Shown in pieces: positions 43,601-52,038 of a DNA stretch of 64,000 bases. The position numbers were made by a program, and so were the translations under genes. The notes beneath the pieces were generated by a model, which was given only the letters and a program-made list of their open reading frames with translations, ran no database searches and was not told the origin of the DNA. Origin of the DNA: Pseudomaricurvus alkylphenolicus. Lineage in GTDB: Bacteria; Pseudomonadota; Gammaproteobacteria; Pseudomonadales; Cellvibrionaceae. Every line of letters starts with the position of its first letter. The first letter of the stretch is position 1. The stretch is taken from positions 62,001 to 126,000 of the forward strand of contig NZ_JAAQPI010000006.1 in assembly GCF_011683955.1 (NCBI RefSeq). The letters are read 5' to 3'.

Positions 43601-44102
43601 TGAGGCAGAGAAGCCACAAGCCCCTGCGGAGGTAGAACCTCAGCCTGAGGTGGAGTCTCAGTCTGCAACAGAGCCTCAGCCTGTGATAGAGCCTCAGCCC
43701 GTGATAGAGCCTCAGGCAGAAGCTGCGGAATCGGCACCTGAAGTCGCTCCTGTGGCGTCAGTGGAGACACAGGAAACCGCCTCGGAGACCAAGGCTGCTG
43801 AGGCCACAGAAACTGAAGCATCTGCACCGGAACAGGAGCCGCCTCAAGCGGCCACTGAAGAAGTTGCCGAGCCCCCTGTTGCTGAAGTCGCGCCGACGGA
43901 GAAACCACGCTATGCGCGTGCAGGTAACGACCCGCGGAATAATCCCCGCCCGGTCACCAGCCTGAGTATCCAGACGGTAGAATCCAGTGTTCAGGTCAGC
44001 CTGCCACTGGATACCGCCACCCCGGCGGCGGTGGAGCACAATCCACGCCCGCTGGCACGACCCGATAACGACCCGAGGGTGAGTGCTTCAAGCGGCGAGT
44101 AA
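40683..44102 (+). CDS. rne: ribonuclease E
   Basis: RNase E starts decay of most mRNAs, processes rRNA and tRNA, and scaffolds the degradosome at the inner membrane. The catalytic half (1 to about 510) has the S1 domain, magnesium ligands D303 (ISIDINS) and D346 (VVIDFIDM), and the zinc-link cysteines C404 and C407 in CPRCSGQG, at the same positions as E. coli. After an amphipathic [10 protein letters not shown] segment (about 560), the C-terminal half is disordered. It has an Arg/Gly/Asp-rich RNA-binding region (about 580-720), Lys/Ala/Glu-rich linkers, EPQPVI repeats, and two terminal motifs, [10 protein letters not shown] and DNDPRVSA, like the NDPR motifs of Pseudomonas RNase E. Length is 1139 aa. 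A terminator follows. Confidence 0.98.
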   Translation: MKRMLINATQPEELRVALVDGQWLYDLDIENRTREQKKANIYKGKITRVEPSLEAAFVDYGAERHGFLPLKEISREYFSKSPGEIEGRVRIKDVVKEGQEIVVQVDKEERGNKGAALTTFISLAGRYLVLMPNNPRAGGISRRIDGEDRAELREALSKIEVPSGMGVIVRTAGVGRSAEELQWDLDNLLKLWDSIAQAADAQSAPNFLFQESNVLYRAIRDYLRLDVGEIIVDRKESYDLVQALIAQMMPGNTNKVKLYEDDTPLFNRYQIESQIETAFEREVKLPSGGSIVIDVTEALISIDINSARATKGSDIEETALRTNLEAADEIARQLRLRDMGGLVVIDFIDMQPVRNQREVENRMRDALNMDRARVQVGRISRFGLLEMSRQRLRPSLGETTSKVCPRCSGQGTIRSTKSIALSILRLVEEEAQKERSAEIRAITPVPVATYLLNEKRKAISNIENRNDTRVLIIPNEQMVTPHFEVQRLRDDEANTVETSYKIVTATEEQVPEEVSPKADTTPAPQPAVQQLTPTDMAPAPTPEPKPEPEEPKKPGLFTRMMHALFGDPEEKARLEKEEEERQKKAQRNRNRRGSGRNRRGGQQQGNRGDKRRGDNRGERGDKRQEARDGDNRRRDRRGDQEERRGEGQSRRRDGRKGRDERKPQDDRRTQDTVSDSSQNLATEDRPAKRPANKRGKPQPRRRGRRDGGENVESSAEVENLNSQVSDAIDTKAMQDSENTARAEDGGDQGQSEPRRRRSRNRSERKPADGQTADKRASNPQNADSQPKETADSQPKEKEQAEKPRKATARKPQGEKSGEMTDGKRQKKAVQEKPAETRQAAKRSDRPVNASESKAQSNAEQRPARPEAQVSTEKQAPAPEVEAKPETESVPKQPAKAKTEAPAKADAIAEKPAPATDSDAGAQVELPLESTPVQEQRASEADVSIPSAATAPVAETTQQEPAAEAAIAEQAIEPEAEKPQAPAEVEPQPEVESQSATEPQPVIEPQPVIEPQAEAAESAPEVAPVASVETQETASETKAAEATETEASAPEQEPPQAATEEVAEPPVAEVAPTEKPRYARAGNDPRNNPRPVTSLSIQTVESSVQVSLPLDTATPAAVEHNPRPLARPDNDPRVSASSGE

Positions 44103-44125
44103 TCGCCGCCTCACACCCATCCCTG

Positions 44126-44160
44126 AAAAGGCTCTGGATTAATCCCCAGAGCCTTTTTTC
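44126..44160 (+). terminator. intrinsic terminator of rne
   Basis: GGCTCTGG (44130-44137) pairs with CCAGAGCC (44146-44153) and is followed by six T residues; flanking A residues extend the stem. Confidence 0.92.
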
Positions 44161-44232
44161 TATCTACTTTCGACTCCGCAACGGCAAATCCAGGCGACCA
44201 CGTTTTTTCTTTAAAAATAACGGCTTAGCGGG

Positions 44233-44260
44233 TTGCCGTGGGCGCAAACCTATGTATAAT
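44233..44260 (+). promoter_or_regulatory. promoter of tRNA-Ser
   Basis: TTGCCG (44233-44238), a 16-bp spacer and a perfect TATAAT (44255-44260) precede the tRNA. The GC-rich GCCCTTC after the -10 box is like the discriminator of growth-rate and stringently controlled stable-RNA promoters. Confidence 0.7.
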
Positions 44261-44272
44261 GCCCTTCGTTCC

Positions 44273-44360
44273 GGTGGGGTGGCTGAGTGGTCGAAAGCGG
44301 CGGTCTTGAAAACCGTTGAGTGTAACAGCTCCCAGGGTTCGAATCCCTGCCCCACCGCCA
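44273..44360 (+). tRNA. tRNA-Ser (anticodon UGA)
   Basis: The 88-nt sequence folds as a class II tRNA. The acceptor stem GGTGGGG pairs with CCCCACC, the discriminator base is G73, and CCA is encoded. The anticodon loop CTTGAAA gives anticodon UGA, reading UCA and related serine codons. The T loop is GGTTCGAATCC, and there is a long variable arm typical of serine tRNAs. It has its own promoter after the rne terminator. SerS, which charges it, is encoded at 18624-19901. Confidence 0.97.
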
Positions 44361-44544
44361 TCCTTCCTCTTCTTTTTCGCCCCTCCCCTGCTGTTATCGA
44401 CAAGCTCATCATCGCCATTGATGACGACAATTGGTTTTCATTTTTCGCTGTCGCTGAATACCCTCACTTTTCACGAGTGTATCCGCCATATTTTTGTAAC
44501 TAAAATCAACTACTTAAGCCGCACATTTAGAAGCGTTAAGCATC

Positions 44545-44572
44545 TTGATTTTGCCCCAATGGTTTGTATTAT
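44545..44572 (+). promoter_or_regulatory. candidate promoter of yccA
   Basis: TTGATT (44545-44550), a 16-bp spacer and TATTAT (44567-44572) give a plausible sigma-70 promoter, 43 bases before the yccA start codon. Confidence 0.5.
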
Positions 44573-44614
44573 GGCAGCATAACGTTTTGGAACAGCTCTC
44601 AACGGAGATTGATC

Positions 44615-45289
44615 ATGCAACAGGTATACTCTCAGACGCAGACCCAGTCTGCTGTCTCCACCAATAAAGTTCTGAAGAACACTTACATGCTGCTCGCTTT
44701 GACCATGGGCGTCAGCGCCATTGCCTGTGGCATTGCCATGGCTGTAGGCCTGGGTCGCGGTGCCGCACTGGTCATGAACCTGGCCGCCCTCGCCCTGGTC
44801 TGGTTCGTTCTGCCCAGAACCGCGAATTCAAGCTCAGGTATCTACGTTGTCTTCGGATTCACCGCTCTACTCGGTGCCTCCCTTGGCCCCACCTTGAATT
44901 ATTATCTGGCCATGAGCAATGGCTCCCAGATTGTTCTGCAGGCTCTGGCCGGCACGGCAATGGTCTTCTTTGGTCTGTCCGGTTACGTTCTGACCACCAA
45001 GAAAGACTTTAGCTTTATGCGAGGCTTCCTGGTAACCGGCCTGATTGTTGTCCTGCTGTGTGCCCTCGGCCTGATGGTCGCCGGCTTCTTCGGGGTTCAC
45101 ATAGCTGGCGCCTCTCTGGCGATCAGTGCAGCCATCGTGTTCCTGATGTCCGGGTTCATCCTGTTTGATACCAGCCGCATTGTAAATGGTGGCGAGACCA
45201 ACTACATCATGGCCACCGTTTCACTCTACCTGAACATATACAACCTGTTCGTTGCCCTGCTGCACCTGATCGGTGCCAGCGACGACTAA
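44615..45289 (+). CDS. yccA: Bax inhibitor-1/YccA family inner-membrane protein
   Basis: YccA is a seven-helix inner-membrane protein that in E. coli is a substrate and modulator of the FtsH protease and protects SecY. The 224-residue protein shows about seven hydrophobic segments and the family end LYLNIYNLFVALLHLIGASDD with the two acidic residues. FILFDTSRIVNGGETNYI is a conserved block. The N-terminus (QQVYSQTQTQSAVSTNKVLKN) is the cytosolic tail recognised by FtsH in E. coli. ACGGAGA supports the ATG at 44615. tusDCB follow after a hairpin, as in Pseudomonas relatives. Confidence 0.93.
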   Translation: MQQVYSQTQTQSAVSTNKVLKNTYMLLALTMGVSAIACGIAMAVGLGRGAALVMNLAALALVWFVLPRTANSSSGIYVVFGFTALLGASLGPTLNYYLAMSNGSQIVLQALAGTAMVFFGLSGYVLTTKKDFSFMRGFLVTGLIVVLLCALGLMVAGFFGVHIAGASLAISAAIVFLMSGFILFDTSRIVNGGETNYIMATVSLYLNIYNLFVALLHLIGASDD

Positions 45290-45299
45290 ATTGCTATCC

Positions 45300-45334
45300 G
45301 CGCCCCTATTAAAAAGGGGCGCATCTTATCTTTT
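45300..45334 (+). terminator. hairpin between yccA and tusD, probable terminator
   Basis: GCGCCCC (45300-45306) pairs with GGGGCGC (45316-45322) and is followed by ATCTTATCTTTT. The T-rich tract is imperfect, so some transcription may read into tusDCB. Confidence 0.6.
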
Positions 45335-45343
45335 GATCCCACA

Positions 45344-45724
45344 ATGAAGTTCGCCCTGGTGGTTCAGTCTCCACCGACCGCCCCCTACAGCGAAAGCGCT
45401 TTGCGTTTTGCCCACAGCCTCCTGCAACAAGGGCACCAGCTCTATCGGGTGTTTTTTTCCGGTGATGGCACACTTAACGGCTCCGCCCTGCATAGCGAAC
45501 CGGAATCAGCTATTCAGCAACGCTGGCAGCAACTTCACCAGGTTCACGGCGTTGATCTGGTGGTCTGCATTTCCGCAGCCTTAAAACGTGGTATTGTCGA
45601 TGCCTCAAATGCCAGAAGACTCGGTCTCAACGGTGAGAACCTGTTGCCGGGATTTGAACTCTCGGGGCTGGGGCAGCTGGCTGATGCCGGGGTTTCGGCG
45701 GACCGGGTGATCAGCTTTGGCTAA
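45344..45724 (+). CDS. tusD: sulfurtransferase complex subunit TusD
   Basis: TusD takes persulfide sulfur from TusA and, within the TusBCD hexamer, passes it to TusE and then MnmA for 2-thiouridine in tRNA. The 126-residue DsrE-family protein has the active cysteine C75 in DLVVCISAALKRGI, matching E. coli C78. The C-terminus GFELSGLGQLADAGVSADRVISFG is typical. It overlaps tusC by eight bases. The partner TusE (DsrC family) is not next to the cluster. Confidence 0.95.
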   Translation: MKFALVVQSPPTAPYSESALRFAHSLLQQGHQLYRVFFSGDGTLNGSALHSEPESAIQQRWQQLHQVHGVDLVVCISAALKRGIVDASNARRLGLNGENLLPGFELSGLGQLADAGVSADRVISFG

Positions 45725-46067
45725 ACGTAAAATGCTGTTTGTCATCAGTGCCTGCGGCGAAAACCCCGCCGTAAGAGAAGGCCTGGATGCCGCACTGGCC
45801 AGCGCTGTTTTTGATCAACAAATCAACTTACTGCTACTCGGGGATGCCGTCACCCTGCTCGCCCCCACCCGGCCCGTAGACAACAGCAAAAGTCCTGGTG
45901 AATTACTGCAAATGGCCGCCATGTTTGGCATTGAGGGAGTTTATGCTGATCGTCAGGCTATAGACCAACTGTCACTGACATCGCCTTTCGTTGTCGATGC
46001 CAGCCCACTGGCTTTGGATGAGATAGGCCAGCTATTGACTGACCAAGACACGGTTTTTCACTTTTGA
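45717..46067 (+). CDS. tusC: sulfurtransferase complex subunit TusC
   Basis: TusC is a structural DsrF-like subunit of the TusBCD complex. The 116-residue protein begins at a TTG inside the end of tusD with KRKMLFVISACGENPAVREGLDAALASAVFDQ, the family N-terminus. An internal ATG at 45732 would remove the first conserved residues. LLQMAAMFGIEGVYADRQA is also typical. tusB follows after seven bases, so the three are translated together. Confidence 0.93.
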   Translation: MAKRKMLFVISACGENPAVREGLDAALASAVFDQQINLLLLGDAVTLLAPTRPVDNSKSPGELLQMAAMFGIEGVYADRQAIDQLSLTSPFVVDASPLALDEIGQLLTDQDTVFHF

Positions 46068-46074
46068 CGCCACC

Positions 46075-46359
46075 ATGACTTTGCATATTATTCAACACAG
46101 TCGGTCAGAGCGCCCGAACTTCGATACCTGTACCGCTGTGGCTGCTTCCGGTGATGCGCTCATCCTGATTCAGAATGGTGTTCTTGAGGCTTGCAAAGTG
46201 CACGATTCACTTCCCCAAGAGGTGGAGTTCTGGGTTCTCGAAGATGACCTGGCTGGACGAGGAATGGAGAGTCAGCTGCAATCGCCATTCAAACCACTGA
46301 GTTACGATGGTTTTGTAGAGCTCTGCACCCGGCACAAGCCCGTTCATACTTGGCGTTAG
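46075..46359 (+). CDS. tusB: sulfurtransferase complex subunit TusB
   Basis: TusB is the smallest, DsrH-like subunit of TusBCD. The 94-residue protein begins with the expected TLHIIQHSRSE and has GDALILIQNGV, YDGFVELCTRH and a C-terminal HTW, all family marks. It ends the tusDCB operon, 20 bases before the convergent yjbQ end. Confidence 0.92.
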   Translation: MTLHIIQHSRSERPNFDTCTAVAASGDALILIQNGVLEACKVHDSLPQEVEFWVLEDDLAGRGMESQLQSPFKPLSYDGFVELCTRHKPVHTWR

Positions 46360-46379
46360 CTTATATGCACGGCGTCAGC

Positions 46380-46784
46380 TTAGGCGAGGTGAATGAGTAT
46401 CTGTCGCTCATGCGCCCGATGCCGATGTTCCCAAAGAAAAATACCTTGCCAGGTTCCCAGTGCTAATTTACCGGCAAGCACCGGAATAGACAGCGACGTC
46501 GCCGTCAGCGCAGCCTTGATATGGGCCGGCATATCGTCCGGCCCCTCAAGGGTATGGGTATAAATCGGGTCGGACTCGGGCACCAGTCGGTTGAGCCAAT
46601 GCTCCAGATCCACACGAGCGCTGGGATCATAATTTTCCTGGATCAATAGGCTGGCCGAAGTATGCTGAATATAGAGCGTACATAGCCCCTCATTCATCCC
46701 ACAGCCCGATACCAGATCACAGACCGACCGGGTCACATCGTGCAATCCCTGGCCCGGTGTCTTTACATCCAGGACTTTGATCAC
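46380..46784 (-). CDS. yjbQ: YjbQ family protein (UPF0047)
   Basis: The 134-residue protein belongs to the YjbQ/UPF0047 family, small trimeric proteins with a metal-like His site. Some members show weak thiamine phosphate synthase activity, but the physiological role is unknown. Conserved segments are GLCTLYIQHTSASLLIQENYDP, EGPDDMPAHIKAALT and LALGTWQGIFLWEHR. It lies 23 bases downstream of rraA on the same strand, so it is probably co-transcribed. Confidence 0.9.
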   Translation of the reverse strand: MIKVLDVKTPGQGLHDVTRSVCDLVSGCGMNEGLCTLYIQHTSASLLIQENYDPSARVDLEHWLNRLVPESDPIYTHTLEGPDDMPAHIKAALTATSLSIPVLAGKLALGTWQGIFLWEHRHRAHERQILIHLA

Positions 46785-46807
46785 AACACTCTCTCCCTAG
46801 CCTTCAT

Positions 46808-47299
46808 TCATACGCCCGGCATACTCAAAGGTTGTGCAGAAACGATAACGCCATTGTTATCCGCGTAAACATACTCACCGGGGCTAAAAGTCACTCCCCC
46901 AAAGGTCACGGCCACATTGAGATCACCAATGCCTTTTTTCTCAGTCTTCATCGGATGGGTGTTCAACGCCTGCACTCCAAGATCAAGAGCACCAATGGCA
47001 TCAACGTCACGAATGCAACCGTACATCAGTATGCCCTCCCAACCGTTATTGACCGCCTTTTCCGCCAACATGTCGCCCAGGCAGGCACGGCGCAGTGATC
47101 CACCGGCATCGACCACTAACACCTTGCCCTGACCGGGCTCCGCCACTTGCTCACGCACCAGCGAATTATCTTCAAAGCACTTAATGGTTACGATTTCCCC
47201 ATCAAATGAGCGGCGACCGCCGTAGTTGTTGAACATGGGCTCAACAACACGCACAAGCTCTGGGTAGGCATCACATAGATCCGGAGTGAGGTATTCCAT
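46808..47299 (-). CDS. rraA: regulator of RNase E activity A
   Basis: RraA binds the C-terminal half of RNase E and lowers its activity; RNase E is encoded in this window at 40683-44102. The 163-residue protein begins [23 protein letters not shown] and has [21 protein letters not shown] and [20 protein letters not shown]. The related HMG/CHA aldolases have the same fold; the short length and N-terminus favour RraA. It lies between a Rieske-protein gene and yjbQ. Confidence 0.9.
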   Translation of the reverse strand: MEYLTPDLCDAYPELVRVVEPMFNNYGGRRSFDGEIVTIKCFEDNSLVREQVAEPGQGKVLVVDAGGSLRRACLGDMLAEKAVNNGWEGILMYGCIRDVDAIGALDLGVQALNTHPMKTEKKGIGDLNVAVTFGGVTFSPGEYVYADNNGVIVSAQPLSMPGV

Positions 47300-47326
47300 A
47301 ACGTCTCCTATCAGCTAAAGGCGACG

Positions 47327-47632
47327 TTATATCACAATACCGATAGTGTTGCCTTCGTAAACAGGTGTATAAGACTTGAGAGGCTGGAGGCAGCCAGGCG
47401 CACGCCCTTGCCCACTATCGAGGTTAAACTCAATACCATGCATCGGACAACGGATGACCCCATCGCGAATGCTAGCGTAGGTCAATGGGGCATCCATATG
47501 AGGACAGCGGTTTTCAATCAGGTAAGTGCGCTGCTGGTCCTGAATCAGCAACAGCTCCAGCCCCTGAACACGGAACGCGCGCTGATAACCATCATAGAGC
47601 TGGTGCAGCTTCTCCAGTGGATAATAGGTCAT
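47327..47632 (-). CDS. Rieske [2Fe-2S] domain protein
   Basis: The 101-residue protein is essentially one Rieske domain. Its cluster ligands are C43 and H45 (CPHMDAPL) and C62 and H65 (CPMHGIEF). Such proteins act as electron carriers, often for oxygenases, but a partner is not evident here. The ATG at 47632 lies inside the end of the alpha/beta hydrolase gene (41-base overlap), so the two are translationally coupled. rraA follows 27 bases downstream. Longer in-frame starts deep inside the hydrolase gene are unlikely. Confidence 0.88.
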   Translation of the reverse strand: MTYYPLEKLHQLYDGYQRAFRVQGLELLLIQDQQRTYLIENRCPHMDAPLTYASIRDGVIRCPMHGIEFNLDSGQGRAPGCLQPLKSYTPVYEGNTIGIVI

Positions 47633-48578
47633 CTTCAGTCGCTCCCCTGGCGTACTGAGCAATGAGTGTTTCCTGCAGACTGGCGACTTTCGTCGCATTC
47701 GTCAAGGTATTCGCTATCGACTCGGCAGACCAGGCCTGGGATTCTATGTGTGAGTTAAGCGTTGTCATCTGACCCGAAGCATTGAGTTGTGCCAAACCGG
47801 GATCCCAGCCCTCGAGATCCGGTGAATCGCCCAGCCACTGAATGGGTGTTTCAATCTCTTGCAGGGCCCGCCACAAGTCCAACCCCAGCGCCTCACCGCG
47901 GTTACGCAGCCACTGACTCTCCCTCTGCATTTGCAGCAACAGGCTGGAGGGCTCCGTTTCCGGACCTAACTCGGATTGCGACTGCAGGCGCCCCCTGGTC
48001 AGCGAGCGCCCCAGATTGAGACCGGGAATACGTGACCAGGTGGCTCGATAAAACGGTACCCCGATGCCTGTCACGGAGGATATGGTTTCGCGAGCAGCGG
48101 ATTGAGATGCCAGTGCCATGAGCAATGCACCGGCTCCGGCACCGTGGCCGAGCCAGTGAACCGCCCTCTCGCATTGTTCGTGAATAAACAGATTCGCGGC
48201 CGGAATGTCATACCTGGCGTAGTCCACCAGCGTCCCCTGTTCAAACTCCTGATTGATTGGCGACAGACCATGCCCACGAGCTTCCATCAACCAGACATCA
48301 ACACCTGCCTGGACAAGACCGCGGGCGAGCCCGCCGCCACATTCCGGCAGCCACAGGCGACGATTTTGAAAACTGCCGTGCAACAGGGCAACCGTGAGCC
48401 CCAGAGGGCGAGGCTGTTCGATCTCCGACTCGTCCGGAACCGATAAATGCGTCAATGCCAACTCGACAGATTTATCCGGACTGGTATTGGGTTTGATCAG
48501 ATACACATCTTCGGCAATACCGCATTGCACATCGGCACCCATCAGACGTGCAGGAAAAAAACGACTGCTACTTTTCAC
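47592..48578 (-). CDS. alpha/beta hydrolase fold protein lacking the nucleophilic serine
   Basis: The 328-residue protein has the layout of an alpha/beta hydrolase: the oxyanion segment VALLHGSFQNRRLW (about 63-76), then the MEARGHGLSP strand-turn, then the nucleophile elbow HWLGHGAGAG (142-151). The usual G-x-S-x-G is G-H-G-A-G, with glycine 146 in the serine position. It may therefore be inactive, or act in binding or scaffolding. The start is a GTG at 48578 with a weak ribosome binding site. It overlaps the Rieske gene and is followed by rraA. No signal peptide is present. Confidence 0.8.
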   Translation of the reverse strand: MKSSSRFFPARLMGADVQCGIAEDVYLIKPNTSPDKSVELALTHLSVPDESEIEQPRPLGLTVALLHGSFQNRRLWLPECGGGLARGLVQAGVDVWLMEARGHGLSPINQEFEQGTLVDYARYDIPAANLFIHEQCERAVHWLGHGAGAGALLMALASQSAARETISSVTGIGVPFYRATWSRIPGLNLGRSLTRGRLQSQSELGPETEPSSLLLQMQRESQWLRNRGEALGLDLWRALQEIETPIQWLGDSPDLEGWDPGLAQLNASGQMTTLNSHIESQAWSAESIANTLTNATKVASLQETLIAQYARGATEDDLLSTGEAAPAL

Positions 48579-48638
48579 CGAACTCGCTCGCTACAACTTT
48601 TGACGGATTCTAAACTTTGATCTGATCGTGATCGCTAA

Positions 48639-50987
48639 TTATGCATTGTTCGATACATGACTGAGATGCAACCAGGTTTCAACCAGTGAGTCCGGATTAA
48701 GAGAAATACTGTCGATTCCCTGCTCCATCAACCAAACGGCAAAGTCCAAATGGTCCGATGGTCCCTGACCGCAAATACCGACGTACTTGCCGGCTTTTTT
48801 GCAGCTGCCTATTGCCATTTGTAACAGTTTTTTTACCGCTGGGTTACGCTCATCGAATTGCTGAGCGACCAAACCTGAATCCCGATCCAACCCTAAGGTT
48901 AGCTGGGTTAAATCGTTTGAGCCAATAGAAAAACCATCAAAATAGTGTAAAAACTCGTCGGCCATTAATGCATTGGCCGGCAGCTCGCACATCATAATCA
49001 CTCTCAACCCCTGCTCTCCGCGCACAAGACCGTTATCGGCCAATACGTCATTGACCTGCTGCGCTTCCGCCAGAGTTCTGACAAACGGGACCATAATTTC
49101 GACGTTGGTTAAACCGATTTCTTCGCGTACCCATTTGATCGCCCGACACTCCAGAGCGAAGCTCTCCGCAAATGAGCGGGAAGTAAATCGCGCCGAGCCC
49201 CGAAACCCCAACATGGGATTTTCCTCCAGAGGTTCGAATTGATCACCACCGATCAGATGGGCATATTCATTGGATTTGAAATCCGATAAACGGACAACCA
49301 CCTTGTGCGGTGCAAACGCCGCAGCCAGCATGGCAATGCCTTCCGCCAGCTTCTGCACAAAGAATTCAACGGGACTGGCATAGCCCGCCATTTGACGATC
49401 TATTTGTGCTCGAATGCTCGGTGGCATGGACGAATATTGCAACAGTGCATTGGGATGAACGCCCACCATCCGATTGATGATAAATTCCAGACGCGCCAGA
49501 CCCACACCGGCATGAGGCAAACGCTGAAAGTCAAAAGCTCTGTCGGGGTTGCCCACATTCAACATCAACTGGAAAGGCAGATCCGGCATGCTGCCTATGT
49601 TACGACGCTCGACCTCATACGGCAGTTGTCCATCATAGACATATCCGGTATCACCCTCGGCACAGGAAACCGTCACCAACTGACCAGTGGACAGCAACTC
49701 GGTTGCGTCACCGCAACCAACAACTGCGGGGATGCCGAACTCCCTGGCAATGATTGCGGCGTGACAGGTGCGTCCGCCACGATTAGTCACAATCGCACTG
49801 GCACGCTTGATCGCCGGTTCCCAATCAGGATCTGTGTGATCGGCCACCAACACTTCTCCATCCCGCAACGACGAAATGTCTTCCGTACGGGCAACGATTC
49901 GAACCACGCCACTGCCAATGCGCTGGCCAATGCTACGGCCCTGCGCAAGTACTGAACTACCGCCCTTCAACTGATATCGCTCATAGGACTGAGCGCGGGT
50001 TTCCACCCTTGCCGGGTTCGCCTGCAGAATATAGAGTTTCTCGGTCAGCCCGTCCTTTGCCCACTCCACATCAACCGGCGTGCCAAAATATTTTTCGATA
50101 CACAATGCCAATTTGCCCAGCGCCTCCGCCTCACCGTCAGTCAAACTGAACAAACGCGCATCTTCATCATCCACAGGTTGGGCCTCAACGCCGCTGCCAT
50201 CACTGGCGTAGATCAACCTTTGGGTCTTGCTACCCAATTTGCGGCGGAGCACTGGCGATTTGCCTTGTTCCAATGCAGTTTTGTACAAACAGAGCTCGTC
50301 AGGATTAACCATCCCTTTCGTCACCGCTTCGCCCAACCCGTATGTGGCATTAAGGAGCACCACCTGATCAAAACCGGTCTGGCAATCCAATGTGGACATT
50401 ACGCCACTGATCGACAGATCGCTTCTAACCATCGCCTGCACGGTGACCGCCAGAGACACCTCTCTATGGCTGTTACCCTGGTAGGCACGGTAGCTTATCG
50501 ACCGCTCAGAAAACAAAGCCACATACAGGCTCTTGATCGCGTCGATAACCCCTTCTCCACCGTGAACATTCAACTTGCTCTCCAGCTGACTCACCGGCGA
50601 TCCATAAAGGGAAGCGCGTACCGAGAAGGAGCACTCCGGCGACCGCGTTTCAAGCGCTTCCACCGCCTGACAAACCTGCTGCACGAACGAGTGAGAGAAC
50701 GGCGCTTTAGCAATGCGGTCCCGAAACTCGACAGAAACTCTGGCCAGAGCATCAGGGTCACTGACATCAACCGTTTCCAGCACCTCAAACAGGTCTTCGT
50801 TCAGGTCATTGCTCGCCAGAAATTCCCGGAAGCTGTGGACCGTCACCACGAATCCGTCTGGAACACTGACGCCGCCCCCCGACAAGGCCTCCATCATTTC
50901 TCCCAGCCACGCGTTTTTGTCTCCCACCTGCGGACGATCGGCCAGTCGCACTTGCGCGAGTGAAATGACATAGGCTGGGTCAGTCAT
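48639..50987 (-). CDS. ppsA: phosphoenolpyruvate synthase
   Basis: PpsA makes phosphoenolpyruvate from pyruvate and ATP for gluconeogenesis. The 782 residues hold the ATP-grasp domain (1 to about 340), the swivelling phosphohistidine domain with TNRGGRTCHAAIIAREFGIP, and the C-terminal PEP-binding barrel with FSIGSNDLTQLTLGLDRDSG and the catalytic-cysteine region GICGQGPSD. I chose the ATG at 50987 with AAGGA upstream; longer starts are not conserved. The regulator PpsR is divergent, 160 bases away. A hairpin lies in the leader. Confidence 0.97.
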   Translation of the reverse strand: MTDPAYVISLAQVRLADRPQVGDKNAWLGEMMEALSGGGVSVPDGFVVTVHSFREFLASNDLNEDLFEVLETVDVSDPDALARVSVEFRDRIAKAPFSHSFVQQVCQAVEALETRSPECSFSVRASLYGSPVSQLESKLNVHGGEGVIDAIKSLYVALFSERSISYRAYQGNSHREVSLAVTVQAMVRSDLSISGVMSTLDCQTGFDQVVLLNATYGLGEAVTKGMVNPDELCLYKTALEQGKSPVLRRKLGSKTQRLIYASDGSGVEAQPVDDEDARLFSLTDGEAEALGKLALCIEKYFGTPVDVEWAKDGLTEKLYILQANPARVETRAQSYERYQLKGGSSVLAQGRSIGQRIGSGVVRIVARTEDISSLRDGEVLVADHTDPDWEPAIKRASAIVTNRGGRTCHAAIIAREFGIPAVVGCGDATELLSTGQLVTVSCAEGDTGYVYDGQLPYEVERRNIGSMPDLPFQLMLNVGNPDRAFDFQRLPHAGVGLARLEFIINRMVGVHPNALLQYSSMPPSIRAQIDRQMAGYASPVEFFVQKLAEGIAMLAAAFAPHKVVVRLSDFKSNEYAHLIGGDQFEPLEENPMLGFRGSARFTSRSFAESFALECRAIKWVREEIGLTNVEIMVPFVRTLAEAQQVNDVLADNGLVRGEQGLRVIMMCELPANALMADEFLHYFDGFSIGSNDLTQLTLGLDRDSGLVAQQFDERNPAVKKLLQMAIGSCKKAGKYVGICGQGPSDHLDFAVWLMEQGIDSISLNPDSLVETWLHLSHVSNNA

Positions 50988-51039
50988 TGAGAGAGTCCTT
51001 CTTTCGGGGATGGCGTCGAGCAGTAAAGGCTGGCATTTA

Positions 51040-51066
51040 CCGGAGGTTATAAACTCCGGCATTATA
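51040..51066 (-). promoter_or_regulatory. candidate ppsA promoter with hairpin at the transcript start
   Basis: On the minus strand a perfect TATAAT (plus-strand 51061-51066) is followed at once by CCGGAG-N8-CTCCGG (51040-51059). The ppsA message would therefore begin with, or just before, a 6-bp stem. The -35 region is poor. A 5'-terminal stem could protect mRNA from RNase E or RppH. This is inference. Confidence 0.35.
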
Positions 51067-51147
51067 CGCACAGATCGGCTATTAATCTTCCCGACATGGC
51101 AACGCCGATTTTCACGTCCACCAGCCACTCGTCACACAAGAATTGTT

Positions 51148-51966
51148 ATGAAGAATCGCCAGGTCTTTATCATCTCCGACAGTACGGGCATCACTGCGGA
51201 AAATCTGGGTCACAGCCTGTTGGCCCAATTCCCGGATGTCCCGTTTGACGTTCACACCCTGCCCTATATCGATACGGAAGCCCGAGCGGCGGAAGCCTTG
51301 GACACCATCAATCAGACCGCCAGCGACGGCGAGCCACCGCTGGTGCTCAGCACAATCGTTAATCCGGAAATCAGGGCACTGCTGGCATCGGCAGATGCAT
51401 TCAACCTGGATCTGTTCGAGGCTTTCCTGCCACGACTGAGCCAGTGGCTGAAGACATCCGCCAGCCAGATAGTCGGGGTGTCCCACTCGATCAGTGGGGA
51501 CCCGGGTTACAGTGACCGCATCGAGGCCGTAAATTTCGCTCTCGACAACGACGACGGCAGCCGCCTGACAGAATATGAGAACGCCGACATCATCCTGGTC
51601 GGTGTTTCTCGCTGCGGCAAGACACCCACGTGTTTGTACCTGGCGCTTCATTACGGAGTGCGGGCCGCCAACTACCCGATTACAGAGGAGGACATCGACC
51701 AGGGAGGACTTCCCAGGGCCCTGCTACCGCATCGGGACAAGCTGTTTGGCCTCACCATCGATCCCGATCGACTGGCCTCTATTCGCCACCAGCGGCGGGC
51801 CAACAGCCATTACGCCTCATTTGAACAGTGCAGTTTCGAAGTCCGGTACGCAGAAAATCTCTTCAATAGGCACGGTATTTCCTATTTACACTCCACAGAG
51901 CTGTCAATTGAAGAAATTTCGGCCAAAATTCTCAAAGAAACCCGGATTGAACGCAGCATGCGATAG
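51148..51966 (+). CDS. ppsR: PEP synthase regulatory protein (bifunctional kinase/pyrophosphorylase)
   Basis: PpsR inactivates PpsA by ADP-dependent phosphorylation of a threonine and reactivates it by phosphate-dependent removal. The 272-residue DUF299 protein begins KNRQVFIISDSTGITAENLGH and has the P-loop GVSRCGKT (about 151-158) and SHYASFEQCSFEVRYAE. The ATG at 51148 matches family length; the upstream in-frame region is not conserved. It is divergent from its target ppsA. Confidence 0.96.
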   Translation: MKNRQVFIISDSTGITAENLGHSLLAQFPDVPFDVHTLPYIDTEARAAEALDTINQTASDGEPPLVLSTIVNPEIRALLASADAFNLDLFEAFLPRLSQWLKTSASQIVGVSHSISGDPGYSDRIEAVNFALDNDDGSRLTEYENADIILVGVSRCGKTPTCLYLALHYGVRAANYPITEEDIDQGGLPRALLPHRDKLFGLTIDPDRLASIRHQRRANSHYASFEQCSFEVRYAENLFNRHGISYLHSTELSIEEISAKILKETRIERSMR

Positions 51967-52038
51967 CCAAACTGACGTTGAACTTCTACAATGCCGCGCT
52001 TTTCATAAACCTGACACAATTGCGCTGCCACGTTGACC

